6,521 bases of DNA from Frankiales bacterium (GCA_025464795.1 JAODNB010000239.1:1-6521), one strand, 5' to 3'; positions 1 through 6,428 are shown, counted from the first letter of the stretch. A program made the numbers and translations. The notes: generated by a model from the sequence alone, not told the origin.

Positions 1-1772
1 CCCTCCGCGCCGAGGTGGTACTTCACGTCGCCCGAGCCCTGAACCGTGCGCGGGTCGATGTTGCCCTCGAACTCGCGGAAGATCTGGCCGTAGGACTTCC
101 CGACGATGTTGGCCAGGATGTTGAGGCGCCCGCGGTGCGCCATGCCGATGACGACCTCGTCGAGACCCGCGGACGCGGCACCGTGCAGCACGGAGTCCAG
201 CATCGGGATGACCGACTCCCCGCCCTCGAGGGAGAAGCGCTTCTGCCCGACGAACTTCGTCTGCAGGAAGGACTCGAACGCCTCCGCGGCGTTGAGCCGC
301 TTCAGGACGTGGAGCTGCAGGTCCCGGTCGGGCTGCTGCGACTTCTTCTCCACGCGGTCCTGGATCCAGCGGCGCTGAGCCGGGTCCTGGATGTGCATGT
401 ACTCGATGCCGACGTTGCGGCAGTAGGAGTCGCGAAGCACCCCGAGGACGTCACGCAGCTTCATGATCCGCTGGCCCGAGAACCCCGCGACCGGGAAGGT
501 CCGGTCGAGGTCCCACAAGGTCAGGCCGTGGTTCACCACGTCGAGGTCCGGGTGGCTGTTGACCGTGAACGACAGCGGGTCGGTGTCGGCCATGAGGTGG
601 CCGCGGACGCGGTAGGCGTGGATGAGCTCGTTGACCCGAGTGGCCTTGTCGAGGTCGCCCTCGTGGGTCGCCTGGACGTCCGGGACCCACCGCACGGGCT
701 CGTACGGGATGTGCAGCGAGCGGAAGACGTCGTCGTAGAAGTCGTCCTCGCCCAGCAGCAGCTGGTTCATGCGGCGGAGGAACTCACCGGACTGCGCGCC
801 CTGGATGACCCGGTGGTCGTACGTGCTCGTGAGGGTGATGATCTTGCTGATCGCCAGCTGGGCGATGCTCTCCTCGGAGGCGCCCGCGAACTCGGCGGGG
901 TACTCCATCGCCCCGACGCCGATGATCGCTCCCTGACCCTGCATGAGGCGGGGGACCGAGTGCACGGTGCCGATGCCGCCGGGGTTCGTGAGGCTGATCG
1001 TCGCGCCCTGGAAGTCCTCGGTCGTGAGCTTGCCGGTGCGCGCGCGCTTGACGATGTCCTCGTACGCCGCGACGAACTGCGAGAAGGACAGGGTGTCGGC
1101 GTCGCGGATGGCGGCGACGACGAGCGAGCGGGTGCCGTTCGCGTTCTGGAGGTCGATGGCCAGGCCGAGCCCGACGTGCGCCGGGGTGACCAGGGTCGGC
1201 TTGCCGTCCACCTTGGCGTACGAGGTGTTCATGACCGGCACGTCCATGGCGGCCTTGACCAGGGCGTAGCCGATCAGGTGGGTGAAGCTGACCTTGCCGC
1301 CGCGGGCGCGTCGCAGGTGGTTGTTGATCACGGTGCGGTTGTCCGCGAGCAGCTTCGCCGGGACGGCCCGCACGCTGGTGGCGGTCGGGACCTCGAGCGA
1401 GGACTCCATGTTGGTGACGACGCGGGCGGCTGCGCCCTTCAACGGGCTGGTGGTGGCGGTCGCCGCGACAGGGACCTCAGGCTTGGCGGCGGCGGGAGCG
1501 GGAGCCGCGGGAGCGGGAGGGGCAGCCGGAGGAGCTGGAGCAGCAGCCGGGGCGGGAGGTGAAGCTGCAGCAGCGGGTGCCGGGGCGGGGGCAGCTGGGG
1601 GAGCTGCGGGCTCGGCGGCGCTCGAGCCGTTCGCAGCCGGGGTGTTGGTGGCGAAGTACTCCTGCCACGTCTCCCCGACGCTGCCGGGGTCCTTCAGGTA
1701 GTCCTCGTACAGCTCCTGGATGTACCAGTCGTTCGCGCCAAAGTCGCTCTGCTGCCCGGTTTGCGTCGACAC
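1..1772 (-). CDS. kgd: Multifunctional 2-oxoglutarate decarboxylase / dehydrogenase E1 with fused E2 domain (Kgd/OdhA type), N-terminal part
   Basis: Partial gene: the first 590 codons are present and the C-terminal part lies beyond the left edge. The family makes a TPP-dependent 2-oxoglutarate decarboxylase/E1 fused to an E2-type acyltransferase domain, acting in the cytoplasm in the TCA cycle. Seen in order: a short N-terminal helix motif (FGANDWYIQELYEDYL, residues 11-26), a roughly 60-residue linker of almost pure Ala/Pro (about 46-105), an E2-like catalytic domain with the motif TSTYDHRVIQG (His320), then the start of the E1 domain with GMAHRGRLNILANIVGK (His546), the signature of SucA/Kgd thiamine-binding domains, and SGDVKYHLG at the edge. 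No lipoyl domain is visible, as is usual for this fusion. The start is GTG at 1772, preceded by AGAGGCGG about 10 bases upstream; no earlier in-frame ATG or GTG was seen nearby. An ATG at 1806 is in another frame. In relatives, FHA proteins (GarA/OdhI) regulate this enzyme, but nothing here shows that directly. Confidence 0.96.
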   Translation of the reverse strand, partial: MSTQTGQQSDFGANDWYIQELYEDYLKDPGSVGETWQEYFATNTPAANGSSAAEPAAPPAAPAPAPAAAASPPAPAAAPAPPAAPPAPAAPAPAAAKPEVPVAATATTSPLKGAAARVVTNMESSLEVPTATSVRAVPAKLLADNRTVINNHLRRARGGKVSFTHLIGYALVKAAMDVPVMNTSYAKVDGKPTLVTPAHVGLGLAIDLQNANGTRSLVVAAIRDADTLSFSQFVAAYEDIVKRARTGKLTTEDFQGATISLTNPGGIGTVHSVPRLMQGQGAIIGVGAMEYPAEFAGASEESIAQLAISKIITLTSTYDHRVIQGAQSGEFLRRMNQLLLGEDDFYDDVFRSLHIPYEPVRWVPDVQATHEGDLDKATRVNELIHAYRVRGHLMADTDPLSFTVNSHPDLDVVNHGLTLWDLDRTFPVAGFSGQRIMKLRDVLGVLRDSYCRNVGIEYMHIQDPAQRRWIQDRVEKKSQQPDRDLQLHVLKRLNAAEAFESFLQTKFVGQKRFSLEGGESVIPMLDSVLHGAASAGLDEVVIGMAHRGRLNILANIVGKSYGQIFREFEGNIDPRTVQGSGDVKYHLGAE

Positions 1773-1904
1773 GCTGAAAACGCCGCCTCTGAGATGGGGA
1801 AGACATGGCTGGCTGCCGAAAGCAGAGGTTACTCGCGCGTGTCGGCAGGCGTGCGGGAAGGTGAGCGCGGCGTGCCGGTCGCTGCGTGCTGTCACACTTG
1901 GGGG
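1773..1904. promoter_or_regulatory. Divergent intergenic region between kgd and the hydrolase gene
   Basis: This 132-bp spacer separates two genes transcribed away from each other, so it must hold the promoters or leaders of both unless kgd is read from elsewhere. On the minus strand AGAGGCGG (about 1783-1790) is the likely kgd ribosome binding site. A TAACCT on the minus strand (about 1828-1833) has the TANNNT shape of an actinobacterial -10 box, but no convincing -35 partner sits 16-19 bases away. No coding potential was recognised here. Confidence 0.45.
1893..1898 (+). promoter_or_regulatory. Possible -10 element for a leaderless hydrolase transcript
   Basis: The hexamer CACACT lies six bases before the GTG chosen as hydrolase start. 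That spacing is what a leaderless actinobacterial transcript would show, with transcription beginning at the start codon. A Shine-Dalgarno sequence is poor here: only a G-run directly abuts the GTG. No recognisable -35 box was seen, and the first base is C rather than T, so the call is weak. Confidence 0.22.
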
Positions 1905-3452
1905 GTGCGTCGCCCCGTTCCCGCTGCTGTTGTCCTCGCCGGCGTGCTCGCCCTGACCGGGTGCAGCGGAGGGAGCAGGACCACGGCCGACCCGACGTCG
2001 AGCCCCTCAGCAGCCGCCTCGACGAGCCCCCCTACCGCCACCACGCCGCCCGCCGTCCCGCCTTCGTCGACCGGCACCCCCACCATGGGCAAGCTGTCGT
2101 CCTGGACCGGCTGTGACAGCGGCTTCCAGTGCGCGACGCTCACGGTGCCGCTCGACGAGGCGAAGCCCGCTCTCGGGACGGTCGGCCTCAAGCTGGTCCG
2201 GCGCAAGGCCACCGGATCGCGCCGCATCGGCTCCCTGCTGGTGAACCCCGGCGGCCCGGGTGCGTCTGCGATCGGCTACCTCGAGGCCGTCTACAGCAGC
2301 TTGCCGAAGACGCTGCGCTCGCACTTCGACCTGGTCGCCTTCGACCCGCGGGGTGTCGGCCGCACCGCGCCGGTGCGCTGCCTCACGACGGCGCAGCTCG
2401 ACACCTTCTTCCACGTCGACCCGGCACCCGACAACGCCCAGGAGATGTCGGCGTTCAACGCGGCGAACAAGCAGTTCGACCAGGGGTGCGAGGCCCGGTC
2501 GGCGCGGATCCTGCCGTACGTCTCGACCAAGGTCGTCGCCCAGGACCTGGACCGGGTTCGGCAGGCGGTGGGTGACCAGAAGCTGACCTACCTGGGCTAC
2601 AGCTACGGCACCGCGATCGGGGCGGCCTATCTCGACGCCTTCCCGACGCACGTACGGGCGATGGTCCTCGACGGGGCACTCGACCCGACGCTGTCCTGGG
2701 ACCAGCTGCTGACGGGGCAGTCCAAGGGCTTCGACGTCGCGCTGCAGGCGTTCCTCGACGACTGCCAGAAGACCTCCTGCGACTTCCGCAAGGCGGTCAG
2801 CGGCGACCTCGGGCGGGCCTACGACGCGCTCGCGGCAAAGGTCGAGCGCACGGAGCTGCCGACCGGCAACGCCCGCAAGATCGGCCCGGACGAGCTCAGC
2901 CTCGGAGTCGGCGACGCCCTGTACAGCAAGGGGTCCTGGCCGTTCCTCGGCCAGGCGCTGGCCAAGGCGCAGAAGGGCGACGGCAGCCAGATCCAGGTGC
3001 TCAGCGATGACTACCTCGAGCGCACGAGCAGCGGCTACGCCAACACCACTGAGGCGAACTTCGCCGTCAACTGCGTCGACCGGCCGTGGCCCCGCACCGA
3101 GCAGCCTTACGTCGACCTCGCCAAGAAGGTCGGCGCGGCGTACCCGCGCTTCGGGCCGGCGATCGCCCTGTCCGGAGCCGCCTGCGCGTACTGGCCGGTG
3201 GCCCCCGCGAACACCCCGCACGCGGTGACCGGCGCAGGGAGCCCGCCGGTCGTGGTGATCGGGACCACCCGCGACCCGGCGACCCCCTACTCCTGGGCCC
3301 AAGCGCTCGCCAAGCAGCTCACCAAGGGCGTGCTGCTGACGCACGTCGGTGACGGCCACACCGCCTTCCACAACGGTCAGCGGTCCTGCATCGTCGATCC
3401 GGTGAACAGCTACCTCGTCGACCTGCGAACCCCAGCCGCCGCGACCTGCTAG
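1905..3452 (+). CDS. Secreted lipoprotein alpha/beta hydrolase, TAP-like (tripeptidyl aminopeptidase-type) family
   Basis: The 515-residue product is predicted to be exported and lipid-anchored outside the membrane. The N-terminus is a short basic region (MRRP), a hydrophobic core and the lipobox LTGC, with Cys20 as lipidation site, followed by a Ser/Thr/Pro-rich spacer (about 24-59). The hydrolase fold then shows NPGGPGAS (oxyanion-hole loop, from residue 114), FDPRGVGRT, the nucleophile elbow GYSYGT with Ser233, TRDPATP with Asp457, and GDGHTAF with His485, giving a complete Ser-Asp-His triad. The C-terminal part matches TAP-like hydrolases of the Streptomyces SlpD/E and tripeptidyl aminopeptidase group, which remove N-terminal peptides. 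The actual substrate is not evident, and some relatives are esterases. The open frame extends upstream to 1761, but only the GTG at 1905 places a proper lipoprotein signal at the N-terminus. It ends tail to tail with the DUF3052 gene. Confidence 0.93.
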   Translation: MRRPVPAAVVLAGVLALTGCSGGSRTTADPTSSPSAAASTSPPTATTPPAVPPSSTGTPTMGKLSSWTGCDSGFQCATLTVPLDEAKPALGTVGLKLVRRKATGSRRIGSLLVNPGGPGASAIGYLEAVYSSLPKTLRSHFDLVAFDPRGVGRTAPVRCLTTAQLDTFFHVDPAPDNAQEMSAFNAANKQFDQGCEARSARILPYVSTKVVAQDLDRVRQAVGDQKLTYLGYSYGTAIGAAYLDAFPTHVRAMVLDGALDPTLSWDQLLTGQSKGFDVALQAFLDDCQKTSCDFRKAVSGDLGRAYDALAAKVERTELPTGNARKIGPDELSLGVGDALYSKGSWPFLGQALAKAQKGDGSQIQVLSDDYLERTSSGYANTTEANFAVNCVDRPWPRTEQPYVDLAKKVGAAYPRFGPAIALSGAACAYWPVAPANTPHAVTGAGSPPVVVIGTTRDPATPYSWAQALAKQLTKGVLLTHVGDGHTAFHNGQRSCIVDPVNSYLVDLRTPAAATC

Positions 3453-3853
3453 CGGTCCGCGAGGCGGACGACGAAGGCAAGGCCGGACCAGGTCGCGTCG
3501 ATGGCGCAGACCTTGGTGTCCACGCGGCCGTGGTCGAGGCCGTGCCGTCGGACGAGGTCGTCGTCCAGGTCGGTCTGCAGCCCGCTGGCCCGCTTGGGCC
3601 AGGCCACCCACAGCCGCCCGGCCGGGGTCACGAGCCGGTGGAGCGCGTCCCAGCGGCTCACCAACCGGGCGTAGTCGTGGCAGAACAGCAGCCCCACGTC
3701 GTACGGGCCCTTGCCTGCGCGACGGTGGAACGCCACCCCGGGGAGGTCGAAGGCGTCGGGAGCACCGTCGACCACGACCCTCGAGCCGGGCACCACCCCG
3801 AGCTTCTTGGGCAGGGACGCAGCTGAGTAAGCAGACTCTGACGGAGAACTCAC
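3449..3853 (-). CDS. DUF3052 family protein
   Basis: This is a 134-residue cytoplasmic protein with no signal peptide or membrane segment. It matches the actinobacterial DUF3052 family along its length: LPKKLGVVPGSRVVVDGAP (residues 14-32), PYDVGLLFC (50-58), GRLWVAWPKRASGLQTDL (79-96) and VDTKVCAIDATWSGLAFV (111-128). The beta-alpha layout resembles half a Rossmann or methyltransferase-like fold, but the S-adenosylmethionine motif is not convincing and the function is unknown. The start is GTG at 3853 because GGGGGAG lies nine bases upstream (3863-3869). An alternative GTG at 3871 would add six residues and has no good ribosome binding site. Family members are often near aceE or peroxiredoxin genes in other actinobacteria; neither is in this window. 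The stop overlaps the hydrolase stop. Confidence 0.88.
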   Translation of the reverse strand: MSSPSESAYSAASLPKKLGVVPGSRVVVDGAPDAFDLPGVAFHRRAGKGPYDVGLLFCHDYARLVSRWDALHRLVTPAGRLWVAWPKRASGLQTDLDDDLVRRHGLDHGRVDTKVCAIDATWSGLAFVVRLADR

Positions 3854-3975
3854 AGGGACAATCTCCCCCACGGGCTACCCGATCGTGTCACCCTGTGGGT
3901 GCGGGCTTCAGATGGCTCGGTCGGGCGTCGACGACGTCAGTACCAGCCCACCACCCAGCCGAACGAGGCCGCTCT
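3854..3975. promoter_or_regulatory. Divergent intergenic region between the DUF3052 and membrane-protein genes
   Basis: This 122-bp spacer lies between two divergent starts. It contains the minus-strand ribosome binding site GGGGGAG (3863-3869) and the plus-strand one GAGG (3965-3968, seven bases from its GTG). An inverted repeat, CACAGGG at 3851-3857 and CCCTGTG at 3891-3897, flanks the DUF3052 leader. No clear -35/-10 pair could be picked out on either strand. Confidence 0.4.
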
Positions 3976-4635
3976 GTGTCAGCCCGCCCCGACGTCGACA
4001 TGCCGCCCCTGCGGTCCATGGTCGGGCGGATCGCCTCCCAGGTCGTCGAGGGCACGCTCGTCCCGGCCCTGATCTTCTGGTCCATGCTGCACCTGACCGG
4101 GCTGGTCTGGGCGCTGTTCGCCGGGCTCGCCTGGTGCTACCTGGCCATCGTGCGCCGCTGGGCCCAGGGCGTGGCTCTGCCGACCGTCCTGGTCGTCGGT
4201 GCCCTGCTCTTCACGACCCGTACAGGGGTGGCCCTCGCGTTCCACTCGACGTTCATCTACCTGCTCACGCCGACGATCAACGCCTTTGTCCTCGCCGCGG
4301 TGTTCGCCGGGTCAGCCCTCGTCCGGCGTCCGATCACCGAGCGGTTCGCCCAGGACTTCGTGGGCCTGCCGGCTCACGTGACCGCGCTGGCGAAGGTGCA
4401 CTCCGCGCTGCGCCGGCTCTCGCTCGTGTGGGCGCTCGTCAACATCGTGAACGGCGGCGTCGCCCTCCAGCTGCTGGCGGCTAACCACGTCGACGGCGTG
4501 ATGCTCGCCCGCTCAGTGATGACGCCCGTCCTGTCGGCGCTGGCTGTCGTGTGCTGCGTGCTCATGGGGCGCAAGGCCCTGCACGCCGAGGGCATCCACC
4601 TGCACCTGCGGTGGCGGGACGCCCCAGCGACCTGA
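3976..4635 (+). CDS. Polytopic membrane protein, VC0807-like family
   Basis: The 219-residue protein is predicted to be integral to the cytoplasmic membrane with about six helices: roughly residues 27-43, 44-60, 67-81, 85-115 (a long segment that may count as one or two), 147-168 and 178-197. The loop RRPITERFAQDF (117-128) after the middle helix, and the arrangement of three or four helices before it, resemble the VC0807 family of uncharacterised membrane proteins. That assignment rests on memory of the family pattern. No enzyme or transporter motif was seen. The start is GTG at 3976, with GAGG seven bases before it. A GTG at 3895 stays open but adds a Pro/His/Arg-rich stretch with little protein character. 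The gene converges on a small minus-strand gene 16 bp away, so it is probably monocistronic. Confidence 0.75.
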   Translation: MSARPDVDMPPLRSMVGRIASQVVEGTLVPALIFWSMLHLTGLVWALFAGLAWCYLAIVRRWAQGVALPTVLVVGALLFTTRTGVALAFHSTFIYLLTPTINAFVLAAVFAGSALVRRPITERFAQDFVGLPAHVTALAKVHSALRRLSLVWALVNIVNGGVALQLLAANHVDGVMLARSVMTPVLSALAVVCCVLMGRKALHAEGIHLHLRWRDAPAT

Positions 4636-4667
4636 GCTGGCCTTCGCCCGATCAGCCGCCCAGCTCA
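4633..4667. terminator. Inverted repeat spanning both stop codons of convergent genes, possible bidirectional terminator
   Basis: TGAGCTGG (4633-4640) and CCAGCTCA (4660-4667) are perfect 8-bp inverted copies around a 19-base loop. The repeat begins at the membrane-protein stop codon and reaches into the last codons of the small minus-strand gene. Its position between convergent genes suits a two-way terminator. There is no T-run on either side and the loop is long, so intrinsic termination is uncertain. Confidence 0.35.
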
Positions 4668-4897
4668 CCCGCGGCTGCTGCGATCGGCTCCACCGCAGCG
4701 TCGAGGTCGGGTCGCTCTGTGGGCTCCGTGACGGCGCCGACATCGAGGGCACCCTCAGCCACCGGCCCGAGCCACTCGACCGCACCGTTGGTGGCGCGTC
4801 CCACGACGACCACCTCGCCCTCGTGCCTGAGCAGGACATCTCCGTCCTGCGCCCCGTCGAACGTCCAGGTCTGCTCCGGTAGCACCCACGTCGTCAC
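4652..4897 (-). CDS. Small acidic hypothetical protein
   Basis: This 81-residue protein is of no family I recognise. It has about 15 Asp/Glu against three Arg and no Lys, so it is strongly acidic. There is no signal peptide or membrane segment. The first half (WTFDGAQDGDVLLRHEGE, then VVVVGRATNGAVEWLGPV) looks like short beta strands, and the tail is Ala/Glu/Pro-rich and probably flexible. The start is GTG at 4897, supported by the strongest ribosome binding site in the window, GAGGAG, seven bases upstream (4905-4910). The frame is open to 4951, but that extension lacks such a site. The gene lies 92 bp downstream of the GAF-ANTAR pair on the same strand, so it may be the last gene of that transcript or have its own control in the spacer. 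Real coding is likely from the ribosome binding site and codon use; function is unknown. Confidence 0.7.
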   Translation of the reverse strand: MTTWVLPEQTWTFDGAQDGDVLLRHEGEVVVVGRATNGAVEWLGPVAEGALDVGAVTEPTERPDLDAAVEPIAAAAGELGG

Positions 4898-4989
4898 TCG
4901 TTCGCTCCTCGCTACTCGGGTCTGGTGCAGTACCCCTACCTCACCCGACACGGTTCACGCCTGTCTGCCTGCGGTTCTTGCCGCGGCCG
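4898..4989 (-). promoter_or_regulatory. Leader of the small acidic gene with two adjacent six-base-loop hairpins
   Basis: Read on the minus strand, this spacer starts right after the second GAF-ANTAR stop codon. Hairpin 1 (4971-4984) is GCGG, loop CAAGAA, CCGC, and can be lengthened by three pairs (GCC/GGC) past a single bulged A. Hairpin 2 (4946-4964) is GACAGG, loop CGTGAA, CC, bulged G, TGTC. Then comes a G-rich stretch with GGGGTACT (about 4929-4936), which faintly resembles a stress-sigma -10, and finally GAGGAG before the GTG. The paired hexaloops next to ANTAR genes suggest an RNA control element, but the stems are short and such hairpins arise by chance in GC-rich DNA. Confidence 0.2.
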
Positions 4990-5688
4990 CTACCGGGAGT
5001 TGTTGTGCTGGTCGAGGATGCGGTCAGCGATCTGGAGGATCGTTGCGGCCTCGTGGTCGGCAGTCTGCCGCAGCAGCCCTTCGGCTTGCTCTGTCGTGCA
5101 GCCCTGTGTCGCCATGAGCAGCCCGGTGGCCAGGTCGATGTGGGCACGGTCGTCGAGGTTGCGCTGAGCCTGCTCGACCGTCGCTCGGGCCGCCGCGTAC
5201 TCCGGCGAACGGCTCACTGCGATGGCGATCTGGGCTGCCAGCACGCTCCCGATGGAGACCGCCGACTCGTCGAACGGACCCTGACGGCTGTAGAGGTTGA
5301 GGGTCGCCACGACCTCGGTGCCCCAGGTTGCCGGTAGCGACAGCACGCCGCGCACGCCACGCGCCTGGGCGGCACGAGCGAAGTGGGGGAAGACCTCATC
5401 TGCCTCGATCACGTCGAGGCGCAGCGTCTCGATGCTGCGGAAGGCGGTGAGACAGGGTCCCTCGTCCCCGTCGTACTGGACCAGATCCAGCTCCAGCGCG
5501 ACCCGGGCCGTCGCCACCGCGGTTGCCGAGCGTCCCTCGAGCGACAGCGCGATGCTGCCCGCGTCACAGCCCGGCACGGAAACGACAGCTGCCTCGGCGA
5601 TGTTCGCAAGTGCGGCTCCCAGGGTCCGCTGCGACTGCAGGACGGCTGAGAGCTGCTCCAGCGCGGACGCGACCTCATCGGCGCTCAT
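4990..5688 (-). CDS. GAF-ANTAR regulator, second of a coupled pair, with divergent ANTAR domain
   Basis: The 232-residue cytoplasmic protein has an N-terminal GAF sensor domain (about 10-160) and a C-terminal ANTAR domain (about 170-226). The GAF part carries DEGPCLTAFR (Cys79) and GVRGVLSLPATWGTEVVATLNLYS, typical of actinobacterial GAF-ANTAR proteins. ANTAR domains bind RNA and act mainly as antiterminators. Here the canonical A-K-G-I-L-M is ATGLLM (187-192) and the last helix reads TILQIADRIL, where the neighbour has KLREVARRIV, so two usually basic positions are lost. Predicted coiled coil (about 165-182) links the domains. The start is ATG at 5688, inside an ATGA overlap with the upstream gene, with AGGG six bases before it; translational coupling is likely. 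No kinase or receiver domain is present, so the ligand or signal sensed by GAF is unknown. Confidence 0.92.
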   Translation of the reverse strand: MSADEVASALEQLSAVLQSQRTLGAALANIAEAAVVSVPGCDAGSIALSLEGRSATAVATARVALELDLVQYDGDEGPCLTAFRSIETLRLDVIEADEVFPHFARAAQARGVRGVLSLPATWGTEVVATLNLYSRQGPFDESAVSIGSVLAAQIAIAVSRSPEYAAARATVEQAQRNLDDRAHIDLATGLLMATQGCTTEQAEGLLRQTADHEAATILQIADRILDQHNNSR

Positions 5689-6428
5689 GTGGGGCCCTGT
5701 TCCTTCCCGGAGCGCCGACCCCGGCCCTCCACGATGCGCCGAGCGACCTCCCGGAGCTTCACGTTCTCTCGTTGAGACACGTTGCGGAGCATGTCGAAGG
5801 CCCCGTCGGCGGTCAGCTCGGGGCTAGACGCCATGAGGATCCCCTTGGCCTGCTCGATCACGGCCCGAGACTCCATCGCCTCGGTCAGCTGAGAGGTGAG
5901 GTCGAACGCCGTCCAGTAGGCAGACACGTTCGCCAGCACCGCAGCGCCGGCCGCGGCGACGTCCCCGGCGACGGAGGCGTCGTCATCGCTGAACCCGTGG
6001 GGAACGCGGGCGTACATGTTCAAGGCACCGACAGCGACATCCCCGGCGTGCATCGGCAGCGACAGGGTGCTCTGCACCCCGTGCTCGAGACAGGCGGCCG
6101 CGAAGGACGGGTAGGTGCCCGCGACGTCCTCGACCCGCGGTACGGACACCACGATGTTGTCGCGCCACGCCTCCAGGCACGGTCCCTTGCCGTCGCGATA
6201 CTGGCCCTCATCGATGGCCGGTGAGTCCGGGTCCGTGTAGATGGCCGTGGTCGGCTGGCTCTGGTCGTCCATCATGGACATGCCGACGATGTCAGCCGCC
6301 GCGATCGCTTCCAACGTGATGTCTGCGATGCGCTGCAGCGCCTCGCCCACGGTGGTCTGCGTGACCTGGAACTGGGCCAGCGCTGACAGTGCGGCAGCTC
6401 TCGCGTCCACGACATGCCCTTCGCTCAC
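5685..6428 (-). CDS. GAF-ANTAR regulator, first of a coupled pair
   Basis: The 247-residue cytoplasmic protein has a GAF domain (about 25-168) and an ANTAR domain (about 176-234). GAF landmarks are DGKGPCLEAWRDN (Cys84), STLSLPMHAGDVAVGALNMYA and a DDD-containing turn before the last helix. The ANTAR domain is canonical: SRAVIEQAKGILMA (187-200), then DGAFDMLRNVSQRENVKLREVARRIV, followed by a basic tail (GRGRRSGK). The family binds two-hairpin RNA targets to prevent termination or alter translation, and dimerises through the ANTAR coiled coil. It is clearly paralogous to the downstream gene (same GPCL and SLP signatures) and overlaps it by four bases, so the two are co-expressed. The start is GTG at 6428, with AGGGGG six bases upstream; that site lies inside a small hairpin. 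An in-frame GTG at 6410 with GAAGG seven bases upstream is an alternative. Confidence 0.94.
   Translation of the reverse strand: MSEGHVVDARAAALSALAQFQVTQTTVGEALQRIADITLEAIAAADIVGMSMMDDQSQPTTAIYTDPDSPAIDEGQYRDGKGPCLEAWRDNIVVSVPRVEDVAGTYPSFAAACLEHGVQSTLSLPMHAGDVAVGALNMYARVPHGFSDDDASVAGDVAAAGAAVLANVSAYWTAFDLTSQLTEAMESRAVIEQAKGILMASSPELTADGAFDMLRNVSQRENVKLREVARRIVEGRGRRSGKEQGPT

Noticed and set aside
15..1562. Long plus-strand open frame of 515 codons opposite kgd
   Set aside because: It is antisense to a gene with clear Kgd motifs. Its product is rich in Arg, Val, Asp and Gly without domains, as expected from the complement of a high-GC gene.
1477..1806. Minus-strand frame starting with ATG at 1806
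   Set aside because: It overlaps the start of kgd in another frame and encodes an Arg/Ser-rich product; the true frame starts at GTG 1772 with a typical Kgd N-terminus.
1761..1904. N-terminal extension of the hydrolase from 1761
   Set aside because: It would put 48 polar residues before the lipoprotein signal and overlap the kgd start codon.
2007..3611. Long minus-strand open frame of 534 codons opposite the hydrolase
   Set aside because: The plus strand has a full lipoprotein signal and catalytic triad; the minus-strand product is Arg/Gly/Ala-rich with no recognisable domain and also runs into the DUF3052 gene.
3889..3897. Shared nine-mer CACCCTGTG between the 3889-3897 spacer and the first GAF-ANTAR start (minus strand 6434-6426)
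   Set aside because: Matches of this length are expected by chance, and the two contexts differ in position relative to the genes.
3895..3975. N-terminal extension of the membrane protein from GTG 3895
   Set aside because: GTG 3976 has GAGG at ideal spacing, while the extension has no ribosome binding site and lacks family-like sequence.
4929..4936. Stress-sigma-like GGGGTACT before the small acidic gene
   Set aside because: No GTTT-like -35 element lies at the required 14-16 base spacing, so it was not annotated as a promoter by itself.
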